A stretch of DNA of 64,000 nucleotides from Myxococcales bacterium (GTDB taxonomy: Bacteria > Myxococcota_A > Polyangia > Polyangiales > Houyiibacteriaceae), in assembly GCA_029862185.1 (NCBI GenBank), contig JAOTXX010000003.1, positions 1 through 64,000 on the forward strand, given 5' to 3'. Positions 31,155 to 39,406 of the stretch are shown one piece after another. Numbering within the stretch: position 1 is the first letter of the stretch; each line of letters starts with the position of its first letter. The notes beneath the pieces are model-generated. The model saw only the letters and a program-made list of their open reading frames with translations. It made no database searches and was not told where the DNA came from. Made by a program: the position numbers and the translations under genes.

Positions 31155-31883
31155 ATGGATTCTAACGCTCCCGCACTGCAAAACGGCTCCGGCGCACGAC
31201 GACTGCGGACGACGGAAGAACGCCGAACGAGGATTCTGTCCCGTTGCAGGGTTTTCGAGCCATTGACGCCCGCACTTCGGGAGCAGGTCCTGAACGGGAG
31301 CGCGCTGGTCGACGCCGATCGACGTGAGTCCCTTTGCATGCCTAGTGACCCTGCGATCTTCGCGATCGGCAGCGGTCGAGTTCGGCGCGTGCGCCGCACA
31401 CCGGAACGAGAACTGACGCTCGGCTACTACGGCCCAGGCGATCTGGTTGGCGAAATGTCGCTGGTCGATCCCGAAGCGCGTCTCGAAACGGTGGTTTTGG
31501 ATTATGTGGAAGCGCTACGCATTCCGCCGCGGCTCATCAAAATGGTGATGAACGAGGACCTGGAATTCGCTTCCGCTATGCATCGGTTAATGGGGGAACG
31601 CCGCCTGCTTGCAGAACGGCGGATCGATGCACTGCTCACGCGAAGCGTAGAATCGCGTGTTGCAGAGTTTTTACTCGATGCGTCTTCGAGGCACGGTATT
31701 CCTGATTCACGGGGAATCCTGATTGGTGTGAAGTTCACTCATCAGGAGATTGCGAGCTACGTAGGCTCGACGCGGGAGACCGTTACACTGGTGCTCGGCG
31801 CCTTCAAAAGGGCTGGCCTGATCGACACCGATCACCGCCGCGTCGTCATCAGAGACATCGCAGGATTGCGAAAGAGGGTCTAG
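31155..31883 (+). CDS. Crp/Fnr-family transcription regulator
   Basis: Predicted 242-residue regulator. A cyclic-nucleotide-binding beta-roll spans about 30-135 (YYGPGDLVGEMSLVD is the core cassette), then the dimer helix and a winged HTH at about 195-215 (FTHQEIASYVGSTRETVTLVL). The phosphate cassette lacks the R-S pair that contacts cAMP in E. coli CRP, and there is no N-terminal cysteine cluster, so it is neither a clear CRP nor an FNR. Start at ATG 31155, with AAGG 8 bases upstream; an ATG nine codons earlier is possible. A strong terminator follows. Ligand and regulon unknown. Confidence 0.87.
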   Translation: MDSNAPALQNGSGARRLRTTEERRTRILSRCRVFEPLTPALREQVLNGSALVDADRRESLCMPSDPAIFAIGSGRVRRVRRTPERELTLGYYGPGDLVGEMSLVDPEARLETVVLDYVEALRIPPRLIKMVMNEDLEFASAMHRLMGERRLLAERRIDALLTRSVESRVAEFLLDASSRHGIPDSRGILIGVKFTHQEIASYVGSTRETVTLVLGAFKRAGLIDTDHRRVVIRDIAGLRKRV

Positions 31884-31897
31884 CAGCAAAAGGGGAG

Positions 31898-31950
31898 CGT
31901 CCGAACGGCGCGGCCTGGGGGGGCCGCAGCCGGGCGGACGGTTTTATTTA
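31898..31950 (+). terminator. Intrinsic terminator of the Crp/Fnr gene
   Basis: Long GC stem: CGTCCG (31898-31903) with CGGACG (31935-31940) outside and GCGGCC (31910-31915) with GGCCGC (31922-31927) inside, followed by GTTTTATTTA. It begins 14 bases after the stop codon. Confidence 0.78.
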
Positions 31951-31962
31951 GCAGCGGACGGG

Positions 31963-32140
31963 GCGCGGGGGAACACGACGCGGGGGTTCAACGAACGGGG
32001 CGGCTTGCAAGCGTGGCCGGAAGGGCTGGGGGCCTGAGGCCACGCAAGCCGCCCCTCGGAGCTCGCGCCAATCCGGGGTGGGTGCTGTCTTGCGGATTGT
32101 CACTCACACGCCGCCGAACCCCCACATCGCGTTCCCCCGC
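31963..32140. repeat. Palindromic element with 25-bp inverted ends
   Basis: The word GCGGGGGAAC-CGA-G-GGGGGTTC occurs at 31965-31990 and, inverted and with about four mismatches, at 32116-32140. Inside is a second inverted pair: 31997-32018 and 32038-32055 form an almost perfect hairpin (GGGGCGGCTTGC ... GCAAGCCGCCCC with a 4-base bulge). The outer word appears a third time next to repeat copy C (60736-60776). This looks like a non-coding mobile or REP-like unit placed between the crp terminator and repeat copy A. No ORF here is credible. Confidence 0.6.
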
Positions 32141-32189
32141 GCCCCTCCATTCATATCCAAGTGTGGAGGAGCGCGGCACCGGAGCACCC

Positions 32190-32320
32190 CCACAAGACAG
32201 CAGGCGGTAGCGCGAGCCCGAAGGGCGAAGCCCGGCGCAAAGCGCCGGCAAGGCGGAGCGCAGCGACCGCCGCGCCAGGGAGGACTACGGGTGGGGGGGG
32301 GCGGGGTGTGTAACCAAACG
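32190..32320 (+). repeat. Dispersed intergenic repeat, copy A
   Basis: About 130 bases shared with copies B (32964-33152, same orientation) and C (60778-60948, inverted). The common core starts CCACAA, passes through CAGGCGGTAGCGCGAGCCC, a GAAGGGCGAAGCCC hairpin and the stem GGCGC-N3-GCGCC, then CAAGGC-GAGCG, GAGGA-TACGGGTGGG and TAACCAAAC. It lies downstream of the small lipoprotein gene and near the crp side palindrome. Copy A is slightly degenerate in its hairpin loop (AAA against GAAC). Confidence 0.72.
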
Positions 32321-32360
32321 AAACCAGCTCCCAATTTCTGCAACCACCCCCACCACACCC

Positions 32361-32420
32361 GTGGCAGTGGCAGCCTCAGTGCCAGTGCCAGCGTCAGCGT
32401 CAGCGTTAGCGTCAGCGTTA
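32361..32420. repeat. Hexanucleotide tandem repeat
   Basis: About ten units of 6 bases drifting from GTGGCA through AGTGCC to AGCGTC/AGCGTT. The last plus-strand unit supplies the TTA whose complement is the TAA stop of the lipoprotein gene (32418-32420). Copy-number change here would not alter the protein unless the last unit mutates, but it would change the 3' untranslated RNA. Confidence 0.8.
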
Positions 32421-32915
32421 GCGGGCCGGGCAGTACTCTGGGGGGTCGGGCCAGCGTCGCTCGGGGTCGCATGGCGTCCAGCAGAAGAGCGCCTCGAGAA
32501 TGATCGGGCAGCTCGGGTAGGTGTACCAGTACTCATCGCCGTCGAACGGGTCTTGATAGCATTTCGGCTCGGGCACGTAGTCGAGGTCCGCACACGGGGC
32601 GCGCAGGCTGTACTCGCAGCCGATCAGCCATTCGTCGCCGCTGCTGTGCGTACCGGTGGCCGGCCAACAGTCGGGGCCGCACAGCGATGCGTAGTCGTCC
32701 AGAGAGCTAGTGCATGGGACGGGCTCGAAGATCGGGCAGCTTCCTTCGAGGCCGAGTGAGAGGGGATGCTCCCCCACAACCACCGGCTCTACCGGTTCGA
32801 CCCCATCGAGCTCTCCGCAGCCGCGTTGCTGCTTGGGCGCCTGGTTGGAGTTGCGGCTGCTGCCGCACCCGGCGACTAGAAGGTTGAAAGAGAGAACGAG
32901 AAAAGCGAGGCGCAT
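32418..32915 (-). CDS. Small Cys/Pro-rich lipoprotein between direct repeats
   Basis: Predicted 165-residue lipoprotein. From ATG 32915 it reads MRLAFLVLSFNLLVAGCGSS, a lipoprotein signal with lipobox LVAGC. The mature protein has at least eight cysteines (CGEL, CPIF, CTSS, CGPDCW, CEYS, CADL, CYQD, CPII) and aromatic-rich ends (YWYTYPSCPII). GGAA stands 5 bases before CTTGG and the ATG. It is flanked on both sides by directly repeated copies A and B of an intergenic element, and its stop codon is inside a tandem repeat. I do not recognise the family; similar Cys-rich lipoproteins occur in myxobacteria. Confidence 0.7.
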   Translation of the reverse strand: MRLAFLVLSFNLLVAGCGSSRNSNQAPKQQRGCGELDGVEPVEPVVVGEHPLSLGLEGSCPIFEPVPCTSSLDDYASLCGPDCWPATGTHSSGDEWLIGCEYSLRAPCADLDYVPEPKCYQDPFDGDEYWYTYPSCPIILEALFCWTPCDPERRWPDPPEYCPAR

Positions 32916-32963
32916 CCAAGTTCCAAAGTGGCGGCTGAGTCCAACCCCGTCAATCGGCCCCCG

Positions 32964-33152
32964 CCACAACGCAGCAGGCGGTAGCGCGAGCCCGAAGGGC
33001 GAAGCCCGGCGCGAACGCGCCGGCAAGGCAGAGCGAAGCGAATGCCGCGCAAGGGAGGATTACGGGTGGGGGTGGGGGGGCGGTGTAATTGAACCAAACC
33101 ACGCACCCAACCCAACACCCCGCCCCCCAAACATCCGCGGCAGCACAAGCCG
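32964..33152 (+). repeat. Dispersed intergenic repeat, copy B
   Basis: The most complete copy in plus orientation. It has the GGGC/GCCC hairpin, a perfect CCGGCGCG-AA-CGCGCCGG stem-loop, then the GAGGATTACGGGTGGG block and an extension ACGCACCCAACCCAACAC that is shared with copy C. It fills the space between the small lipoprotein gene and mlaC. A 14-base tail word GGCAGCACAAGCCG (33139-33152) is repeated at 33186-33199. No gene or clear promoter is visible in 32916-33230 apart from this. Confidence 0.75.
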
Positions 33153-33230
33153 AACGGCGACACCCCCGCCCTCAAGCCACCCCCAGGCAGCACAAGCCGC
33201 ACAGCGCAGCGACGCGCCAAATACCGCCTG

Positions 33231-33881
33231 CTAAATCAACTCGTCGTCGCCCTTGAGCTTCTTTTCCATCCGCCCGATCAGTCCGCTCCAGCCCTCTTCC
33301 TTGATCACCCTACGAAACTGGCGCTTGTAGTTCTTCACGAGGCTCACCTCGTCGGTGAAAATGTCGAAGACCTTCCACTCGTCGCCGGCGGGGCTCATGC
33401 TGTAGTCGATGGTGACCGGGGGCTGGCGCTTCTTCTTCACGGACTTTGCCGAAGACTTCACCTTCACGCCGGTCTCGATCGGCTCGGTGCCAACCCACTT
33501 CACTCTGTATTGGAGCGTCGACTCCATGTTGCGCTGGTACTGGCGTTCGACGAGCTGCCGCAAGAGGCTCACGAAGCGGTCGCGCTCTTTGGGGGAGCGC
33601 TTCGCCCACTCTTTGTCGAGGGAGAGCTTGGCGAGTCGGTCGTAGTCGAGGAACTCGCCGAGCAGTACGGTGAGCTCTTCGCCACGCTTCGGGGTGTCGG
33701 GCTTTCGCAGAACCGCGCGCACCTTGTTGTGCTTTGTGCGGATGAACGCTTCGGCCTTTGCCGCTGCGGCGTCGGCAATTTCGGCCTCGGATGCGGCGGT
33801 GGGCGCTGCTTCGGCGGCTGCGGGACCCGCAAGCCCGAAAGAAGCGATAAGCAAGCCGGTGATGATGAATAATCGAGTCAT
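33231..33881 (-). CDS. MlaC/Ttg2D-family phospholipid-binding protein
   Basis: Predicted 216-residue periplasmic protein. Signal peptide MTRLFIITGLLIASFGLAGPAAAEA, then the MlaC fold: LGEFLDYDRLAKLSLDKEWA, SPKERDRFVSLLRQLVERQY, the beta segment with TLQYRVKWVGTEP, VTIDYSM and EWKVFDIFTDEVSLVKNYKRQF, all close to family consensus. MlaC shuttles phospholipids between membranes with the MlaFEDB transporter, which is not in this window. The upstream part of the open frame (to 34172) is antisense-like and not used. Last gene of the envelope run, 31 bases after a TolC-like gene. A basic insert KSSAKSVKKKRQ near residue 155 is unusual. Confidence 0.88.
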   Translation of the reverse strand: MTRLFIITGLLIASFGLAGPAAAEAAPTAASEAEIADAAAAKAEAFIRTKHNKVRAVLRKPDTPKRGEELTVLLGEFLDYDRLAKLSLDKEWAKRSPKERDRFVSLLRQLVERQYQRNMESTLQYRVKWVGTEPIETGVKVKSSAKSVKKKRQPPVTIDYSMSPAGDEWKVFDIFTDEVSLVKNYKRQFRRVIKEEGWSGLIGRMEKKLKGDDELI

Positions 33882-33912
33882 ATCTTTCCCGTAGACGAGC
33901 CTAGTGGCCGGT

Positions 33913-35337
33913 TTATTCCTCGCAGTCCACCGGACGCCACCCCTTTTCCGAAACGATCGGCATGTTCGTCGCTTTCTCCAGCCCCGCGATTGCGAGGTTG
34001 TACTCGGCGGTGGCCGTGAGGCGTTTCGCGCGCGCACCAAAGTAGGCGGAGATCGCGTCCACGAGCTCTCGGGCGGACGTAGTGCCGACTTCATAGCCCT
34101 GACCGGCCGAGACGTACCACCTGCGGGATTCTCTCTCCGAACGCGACCAGCTCGCGACGCGCCGCTTGGCATCTTGAAGCTGCTCGTAGAGGTCAGTCAC
34201 TTCGAGGGCGATGCCGAGCTCGGCTTCTTCGGTCTTGCTCTTGAGCGACTCGATTTCCGCCTTGGCCGCTTTGACCCGCGCGTAGGTCCCGCCGAAGTCG
34301 AGCTTCCAACGGGCGACGAGGCCGGCAAAGGCGCCGGCGAAGTTGCCCCGGTCGATCACAAAGGGGTTCTGGATATCGGTGATCCCCGGTGTGCGAGCGA
34401 AGCTCGCGCGCAGGGCCAGGATGATGTCGGGGAGGTAGCCGGCTCGCTTGACCACGAGATTGGCGTCTTTCGCCGAACGCGCGGCTTCGAGCTGATGCAC
34501 CTCCGGGCGACTCTCGATGGCGAGCTCGACTTGCTCGCTCAACTCGACGATTTCGCTCTGCACGGTCTGGAGCGGGCACTCAGGCACGATGGCCGGTTTG
34601 ATCCCCGAGAGAATCTCGAGTGCAGCACGGGCCGAGGCTTCTAGTCGAAGGGCTTCGGATTCCCGCGACTCGATTTCCGAAAGGGCCGAGACCAGACGCC
34701 AGTAGTCATTTTGTTTCACCCGTGGGTCGTCGGCTTCGAGACGGGCGCGCAGCTTGTCGACCGCAGTTCGAAGCTTGTCTTTGCCCTCGGTGAGCATCGC
34801 CTGCAGGTCGAGCGACAGCTGGGTGCCGAAATAGGCGCGTCGCACGTCGAACACCACGCGCGAGAGCGTTCGGTCTCGCTCGTACTCGGCCGCGCTGATG
34901 CCTGCCCTCGCGGCCTTCTTACCCGCGCGATACTTCCCGAAAGTGTAGATCGGGATGCCGCCTTCAATCCCCACCTCGCCGCCGGGACCCCAGCGGTTCG
35001 CCCAGGGGATCTGAGGGTCGGGGCTAAACGTGGTGGTTCCCCGCGCGCCGGGCGCCATGAAAAACCTCGCCTGTCCTTCGAACTGCATGAAGGGGGAGAG
35101 CTTCGCCTCGCTCAATCGGGCCTGCGCGGCGTCGATGTCGGATGAGGTCGCCTTGAGGCCCGGGTAGCGAAGGATCGCAGACTGCGCGAACTCATCGACG
35201 TGATGCGGACGGGCGGGCAGCGGCCGCTCGTCGACGGCAAGCGGCGCCTCCGTTCCGGGCGCTTCTTGCGCGACGGGATGCGTAACGACGCCAAGCATCG
35301 TCCACGCCATGACTGCTAGCGCGCAGAACCTGACCAT
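33913..35337 (-). CDS. TolC-family outer-membrane efflux protein
   Basis: Predicted 474-residue TolC-superfamily protein with a signal peptide (MVRFCALAVMAWTMLGVVTHPVAQ) and no lipobox. Two OEP repeats are seen, including GGIPIYTFGKYRAGKKAARAGIS, the FDVRRAYFGTQLS helix and, in the second half, the GGTYARVKAAKAEIESLKSKTEEAELGI coiled region with TTSARELVDAISAYFGARA. It does not sit beside a pump or adaptor; its partner is elsewhere or it works with the neighbouring MlaC. It lies between skp/ompH and mlaC on the same strand, 31 bases from mlaC. Confidence 0.87.
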   Translation of the reverse strand: MVRFCALAVMAWTMLGVVTHPVAQEAPGTEAPLAVDERPLPARPHHVDEFAQSAILRYPGLKATSSDIDAAQARLSEAKLSPFMQFEGQARFFMAPGARGTTTFSPDPQIPWANRWGPGGEVGIEGGIPIYTFGKYRAGKKAARAGISAAEYERDRTLSRVVFDVRRAYFGTQLSLDLQAMLTEGKDKLRTAVDKLRARLEADDPRVKQNDYWRLVSALSEIESRESEALRLEASARAALEILSGIKPAIVPECPLQTVQSEIVELSEQVELAIESRPEVHQLEAARSAKDANLVVKRAGYLPDIILALRASFARTPGITDIQNPFVIDRGNFAGAFAGLVARWKLDFGGTYARVKAAKAEIESLKSKTEEAELGIALEVTDLYEQLQDAKRRVASWSRSERESRRWYVSAGQGYEVGTTSARELVDAISAYFGARAKRLTATAEYNLAIAGLEKATNMPIVSEKGWRPVDCEE

Positions 35338-35382
35338 GCGCTTTTGTAGCTGGAAACGCGCGCTTCGGCCACGAATGGGCAG

Positions 35383-35937
35383 TTACTTCGGCTTCTTTGC
35401 GCCGCCGCCGCCCGATTTGGCCTGCTTGTTGTAGCGCTGAATCAAGACGTCGGTGAGATCGAGGTTCGAGGGCACCCAGACGACGCCTCCTTCATTGGCT
35501 TCGATGATCATGGTGTAGCCGTCCGTCTGGCCGATGCGGCGAAGGATTGCCTGCATCTTCTCGAGGATCTTCTGTGTGAGCTCGCCCTCCTTGGTGGACA
35601 GCTCCTGCTGGTACTGCACGTACTCGTTCTGCAGCTCCATCAGATCGGCTTGGTACTTCTCGACCTTCTTTTTGAGCGCGTCCTGGCTCAGAACGTCCTG
35701 CTGCCGCTCGAGGCTCTCTTTCTGCGTCTTGAGGGCTTCCTGCTTATCGTTGAGGGACTTCTGGCGCTCGTCGAACACCTTCTTCAGCCGTCGCTTGGCC
35801 TGGCGACCGTCTTCGGTTTCGTTGATGGCGCGCTGGAGATCGACCACACCGATCTTGACTTGCGCGTCGACGGTCGTCGCCGATCCAGCAAGAACGACGG
35901 CGGCCAAAGTGAAAACAACGATTCTAACAAAGCGCAT
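35383..35937 (-). CDS. skp: OmpH/Skp periplasmic chaperone
   Basis: Predicted 184-residue periplasmic chaperone that keeps outer-membrane proteins unfolded before BAM. Signal peptide MRFVRIVVFTLAAVVLAGSATTVDAQ, then VKIGVVDLQRAINETEDGRQAKRRL, the OmpH motif, a long coiled coil (about 55-130) and the closing beta strands YTMIIEANEGGVVWVPSNLDLTDVLIQRYN. ATG 35937 preferred because the AAAGGA ribosome site is 8 bases upstream; the ATG at 35946 is too close to it. Directly downstream of bamA (94 bases). Confidence 0.92.
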   Translation of the reverse strand: MRFVRIVVFTLAAVVLAGSATTVDAQVKIGVVDLQRAINETEDGRQAKRRLKKVFDERQKSLNDKQEALKTQKESLERQQDVLSQDALKKKVEKYQADLMELQNEYVQYQQELSTKEGELTQKILEKMQAILRRIGQTDGYTMIIEANEGGVVWVPSNLDLTDVLIQRYNKQAKSGGGGAKKPK

Positions 35938-36031
35938 GGAGAGCATCCTTTCAGGCCCGGCCTAGCTAGCCGTTTGGCGCGAGGCGGTCAAGCCGCAGGG
36001 GTTATACGCCTGCCGGGCGGGTTTCATTCGG

Positions 36032-38626
36032 TCAGAACGACTGGCCGATGGTGAACTCGAACCGAATCGGGCTGTCCTGCGGCCGCCGGCGAATCGGAAT
36101 GCCCCATTCGAAACGCAGCGGCCCGAGGGGGGAGAACCATCGAATCCCGAAACCCACGGAGTACCGGAGGAAACCGCTGATGCCACATGGCCTAGACGAC
36201 CGATCGGCTTCGGGCGCGACCGGCGCCTGGCAGTTGCCGAACTGGTCCTTGAAGTCGAAAAGGTTCCAGGCGTTGCCGCCGTCCGTGAAGATGACGGCCC
36301 GAATGCCCACGGCCTCGATGAGCGGGAACTCGAACTCGATGTTGTAGAAGGCCTGGAAGTCGCCTCCGATGGGTCGGCCTTCGAAGGCAACCGGGAGATT
36401 CGGGTCGCCAGCCGATGCCACGCCAGCCTGCGGGCCCACCGATTGGAGTCGGTAGCCTCGAATCGTATAGATGCCGCCGAGATAGAATCGCTCGAACACG
36501 GGGACTTTCTTTCGAGACGTGAGCAGCCCCATCTCGGCGTTGACCTTGAAAATCACCGGCCCGAACGCCTTCTTGTAAAAGCGCGCGAATGCGGTCTGCC
36601 GAATGAATGTATTGTCGGAGCCGAGGTACTGGTCGGCGAATTGGACGGCGTAGTTCGCAAAGATGCCGCCGGTCGTCGAAAGCCGATTGTCGCGGCTGTC
36701 CCAGTTGAGCGTCAACCGCAGCGAGCTGGTGATGCCGTCCCGGAACGCGTCGGCGATGAAGATGTTGGAGAAGGTGTTGGCAAGCTGGCCGCCGCCGACG
36801 CCGAGCAAGCTTCCTCGGGGCTCCGAAATCTTCACGTTCTCGAACTCGTACCGGACGAAGATACGGAAGCGCGGGTTGAACAGGGGATGGCCGGTCGTCA
36901 GGTTGGCGCCGGTCGAGTCCTGACGGAAGTCTCGGAAGTCCCTGATGCGTTTGAAGATTCCGAAGCCGAGGCTCCACTCTGAGCCGAGGAACCAAGGTTC
37001 GACGAAGTTGAGGTCGATCTGCTGGCGGATGCCCGAAACCTGCAGGTTCAGGCCGAGTGACTGACCGCGGCCGAAGAGGTTCTGCTGCTGAATCTGTGCG
37101 GTGATGATGAAGCTCTCGAGCGACGAGAAACCGGCGCCGACTTGGAACGTGCCCGTCGGCTTCTCGGCGACCTCGACGTTGATTACCATTTGGTCGCGCG
37201 CGGTTCCTTGCTCCTCCGAAACGTCGACCCGTTCGAAATAGCCGAGCTGGTTCACCAGCGCGCGGCCATCTTCGAGCCGGCTCTGGTTGTAGAGGTCACC
37301 TTCGCTGAGCCGGAATTCTCGGCGGATGACGGCGTCGCGCGTCTTTGTATTGCCGCGGACGTGGAGACGCTGGATGTAGACCAGCGGCCCTCGAAGGATG
37401 TTGATCGTGACGTCCACCAGGTGATTGGCTTCGTCGAGGTCCGTGCCCGGGACCATCTCGACCAAAGCGTATCCGTTGTCGCGGTAGGCCCGGCTGATCT
37501 CTTCGATGCCCTCCGCGATTTTGCTTCGGCTGAACCAATCGCCGGCCTCGAGCCTGACCATCTCGCGGAGCTCGGCCTTGGGCGCAATGGTCTCCACCTC
37601 GTTGCCCGCGCCGTCGGTCTCCATGACGTCGAACTCGTGAATTCGGAATCGCGGACCCTCCTCGACCGGAATGGTGATGTCGACGTAGGCGCGGTCTGCG
37701 GTGAGCTCGACCGTCGGGCGGCCGGGGCGCATCTGCAGGTAGCCCTTGTCGTAGTACCAGGCCTGGACACGTGTCAGGTCTTCATCAAAAGCGGAGCGGC
37801 TGAACTTGTTGCGGTCACTCAAGAACGAGAACATGCCGGTCTCGTTGGTTTGCATGATCTTCAGCAATTCGGCGGCGGGAAGCTGCTTGTTCCCCACGAA
37901 GCTGATTCGCCGAACCTCGACCTCCGCGCCCTCGTCGATCTTGAAGACGATGTCGACCTGGTTGGTGTCTCCAGCAACCCGCTTGAGCTCATACCCGATG
38001 TCAGCCAGAAAGAACCCCTCCTCGGAGTAGAGCTGGCGCATCGCATCAGCCTGCGACTCGACGTCGGGCACCGATAGAATCGTTCCCGGCTCGAGCGTGA
38101 TGGTCTCGTCGATGTCTTCTTTGTCGAGCTCGTCGTTGCCCTTGTAGATGACTTTGCGAATGGCGGGGCGCTCGACGAGGCGAATGGTGAGCTTGATGCC
38201 GGCCCCGAGCGGGTCGGACTCGATCTGCAGATCGTCGAAGTACGCCATATTCCAAAGCGCCTTGGCATCTCGGGTGACGGCCGGGTCGGTGCAGATCGAC
38301 CCTCTTCGGAGCTTCATCGTGACTCGAACGTCATCGGGGTCGACGCGACGCGCGCCGATGACGACGATGCGTCGAATCTCTTTTCCATGACAACTCGTTC
38401 GCGGAACCTGAATCGCGGCGTTCGGGTCCTCGACCGGTTCGTAGTCCTCGCCTTCAGCGTCTGGCTCCACCGGGATTGGCTCGGGCGGCCGCTGTGGCCG
38501 CGGGGACGTCCGCACAGGCCGTGTGGCCGGGGGCGGCGGCTCGGGCATGTTCTCCTCACTCTGGGCGCCCGCGACGGAAGCGAGCCCTGCGAGCATCAGG
38601 GCTATGGCAGAGGCGGAAGGACGCAT
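36032..38626 (-). CDS. bamA: BamA outer-membrane assembly factor
   Basis: Central component of the outer-membrane beta-barrel insertion machine. 864 residues with signal peptide MRPSASAIALMLAGLASVAGAQ, a Pro-rich linker (about 28-75, longer than usual), five POTRA repeats (about 80-480, e.g. IRRIVVIGARRVDPDDV, VRRISFVGNKQLPAAELLKIM, IQRLHVRGNTKTRDAVIRREF), and the Omp85 barrel with the lid-loop motif region FYLGGIYTIRGY (VRGF/Y equivalent) and a terminal Phe (FTIGQSF). Preceded by lolD (48 bases) and followed by skp. Confidence 0.95.
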   Translation of the reverse strand: MRPSASAIALMLAGLASVAGAQSEENMPEPPPPATRPVRTSPRPQRPPEPIPVEPDAEGEDYEPVEDPNAAIQVPRTSCHGKEIRRIVVIGARRVDPDDVRVTMKLRRGSICTDPAVTRDAKALWNMAYFDDLQIESDPLGAGIKLTIRLVERPAIRKVIYKGNDELDKEDIDETITLEPGTILSVPDVESQADAMRQLYSEEGFFLADIGYELKRVAGDTNQVDIVFKIDEGAEVEVRRISFVGNKQLPAAELLKIMQTNETGMFSFLSDRNKFSRSAFDEDLTRVQAWYYDKGYLQMRPGRPTVELTADRAYVDITIPVEEGPRFRIHEFDVMETDGAGNEVETIAPKAELREMVRLEAGDWFSRSKIAEGIEEISRAYRDNGYALVEMVPGTDLDEANHLVDVTINILRGPLVYIQRLHVRGNTKTRDAVIRREFRLSEGDLYNQSRLEDGRALVNQLGYFERVDVSEEQGTARDQMVINVEVAEKPTGTFQVGAGFSSLESFIITAQIQQQNLFGRGQSLGLNLQVSGIRQQIDLNFVEPWFLGSEWSLGFGIFKRIRDFRDFRQDSTGANLTTGHPLFNPRFRIFVRYEFENVKISEPRGSLLGVGGGQLANTFSNIFIADAFRDGITSSLRLTLNWDSRDNRLSTTGGIFANYAVQFADQYLGSDNTFIRQTAFARFYKKAFGPVIFKVNAEMGLLTSRKKVPVFERFYLGGIYTIRGYRLQSVGPQAGVASAGDPNLPVAFEGRPIGGDFQAFYNIEFEFPLIEAVGIRAVIFTDGGNAWNLFDFKDQFGNCQAPVAPEADRSSRPCGISGFLRYSVGFGIRWFSPLGPLRFEWGIPIRRRPQDSPIRFEFTIGQSF

Positions 38627-38674
38627 TGTAAGGTGGAGCGATCCGGGCGGCTATAGCCGTGCCCTAAGAGGGGG

Positions 38675-39391
38675 TCAAGCTGGTTTTCCTTGGTTTTCAA
38701 GGGGTTGAGCGCGGCGTTCGTCCGAATCGATGCGGCCGTCTTTCATCGAGACCCGCCTCGGCATCATGTCGGCGAAGTCGCGGCTGTGGGTCACGATGAG
38801 GAATGTAATCCCGTGGCGACGATTCAAATCGAAGAAGAGCGAATGCACCGAAGCGCTGGTTTGGCTGTCGAGGTTGCCGGTTGGCTCATCGGCGAGCACC
38901 AGCTTCGGCTCCATGAGAAGCGCTCTGGCGAGCGCCACACGCTGCTGTTCGCCGCCCGACAGCTCGCCGGGACGATGGGTGAGTCGCTCGGATAGCCCGA
39001 CCTCCTCCAGCAGCTGCTTGGCCCGCGCGTCGTAGCGCCGTCGCCCTTGTATCAATCCTGGCATCATCACGTTTTCCAGCGCCGTGAACTCCGGAAGCAA
39101 GTGATGGAATTGGAAAACAAAACCGATACTTCGATTTCTAAACTCGGCCAGGTCCGAGCTTCCGAGGCGGGTGACGTCCTGACCGCCGTACAGTATCCGG
39201 CCTTCGGTGGGGAGATCGAGCGTGCCGATCAAGTGCAGGAGCGTGCTCTTGCCCGCGCCCGAGGGGCCGACGATCGTAACCATCTCACCGCTGCCGATAT
39301 CGAGGTCGATCCCCTTGAGAACCTGGAGCGACCGGCCTTCGTGCTGGAAGGTTTTGGTCACGTTTTGTACGGAGACGAGTGGATCGGACAT
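38675..39391 (-). CDS. lolD: Lipoprotein-releasing ABC transporter ATPase LolD
   Basis: 238-residue ABC ATPase. Walker [11 protein letters not shown]-loop [18 protein letters not shown], signature [15 protein letters not shown], Walker [13 protein letters not shown], and H-switch [11 protein letters not shown]. The [20 protein letters not shown] region is a LolD hallmark, separating it from MacB or FtsE. Works with the LolC/E-type permease encoded directly upstream (15-base gap) to extract lipoproteins from the inner membrane, fitting the many lipoproteins in this window. Confidence 0.93.
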   Translation of the reverse strand: MSDPLVSVQNVTKTFQHEGRSLQVLKGIDLDIGSGEMVTIVGPSGAGKSTLLHLIGTLDLPTEGRILYGGQDVTRLGSSDLAEFRNRSIGFVFQFHHLLPEFTALENVMMPGLIQGRRRYDARAKQLLEEVGLSERLTHRPGELSGGEQQRVALARALLMEPKLVLADEPTGNLDSQTSASVHSLFFDLNRRHGITFLIVTHSRDFADMMPRRVSMKDGRIDSDERRAQPLENQGKPA

Positions 39392-39406
39392 CGTACGCGC
39401 GCGGTT

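Noticed and set aside
32104..32503. ORFs with Leu-Thr repeats across the tandem hexamer and repeat A
   Set aside because: They arise from the hexamer and GC-rich repeat, have no ribosome site and no counterpart at copies B or C beyond Arg/Pro-rich translations.
32190..33152. Possible CRISPR array
   Set aside because: The copies are few, 130-190 bases long, widely and irregularly spaced, and separated by a gene; there are no cas genes.
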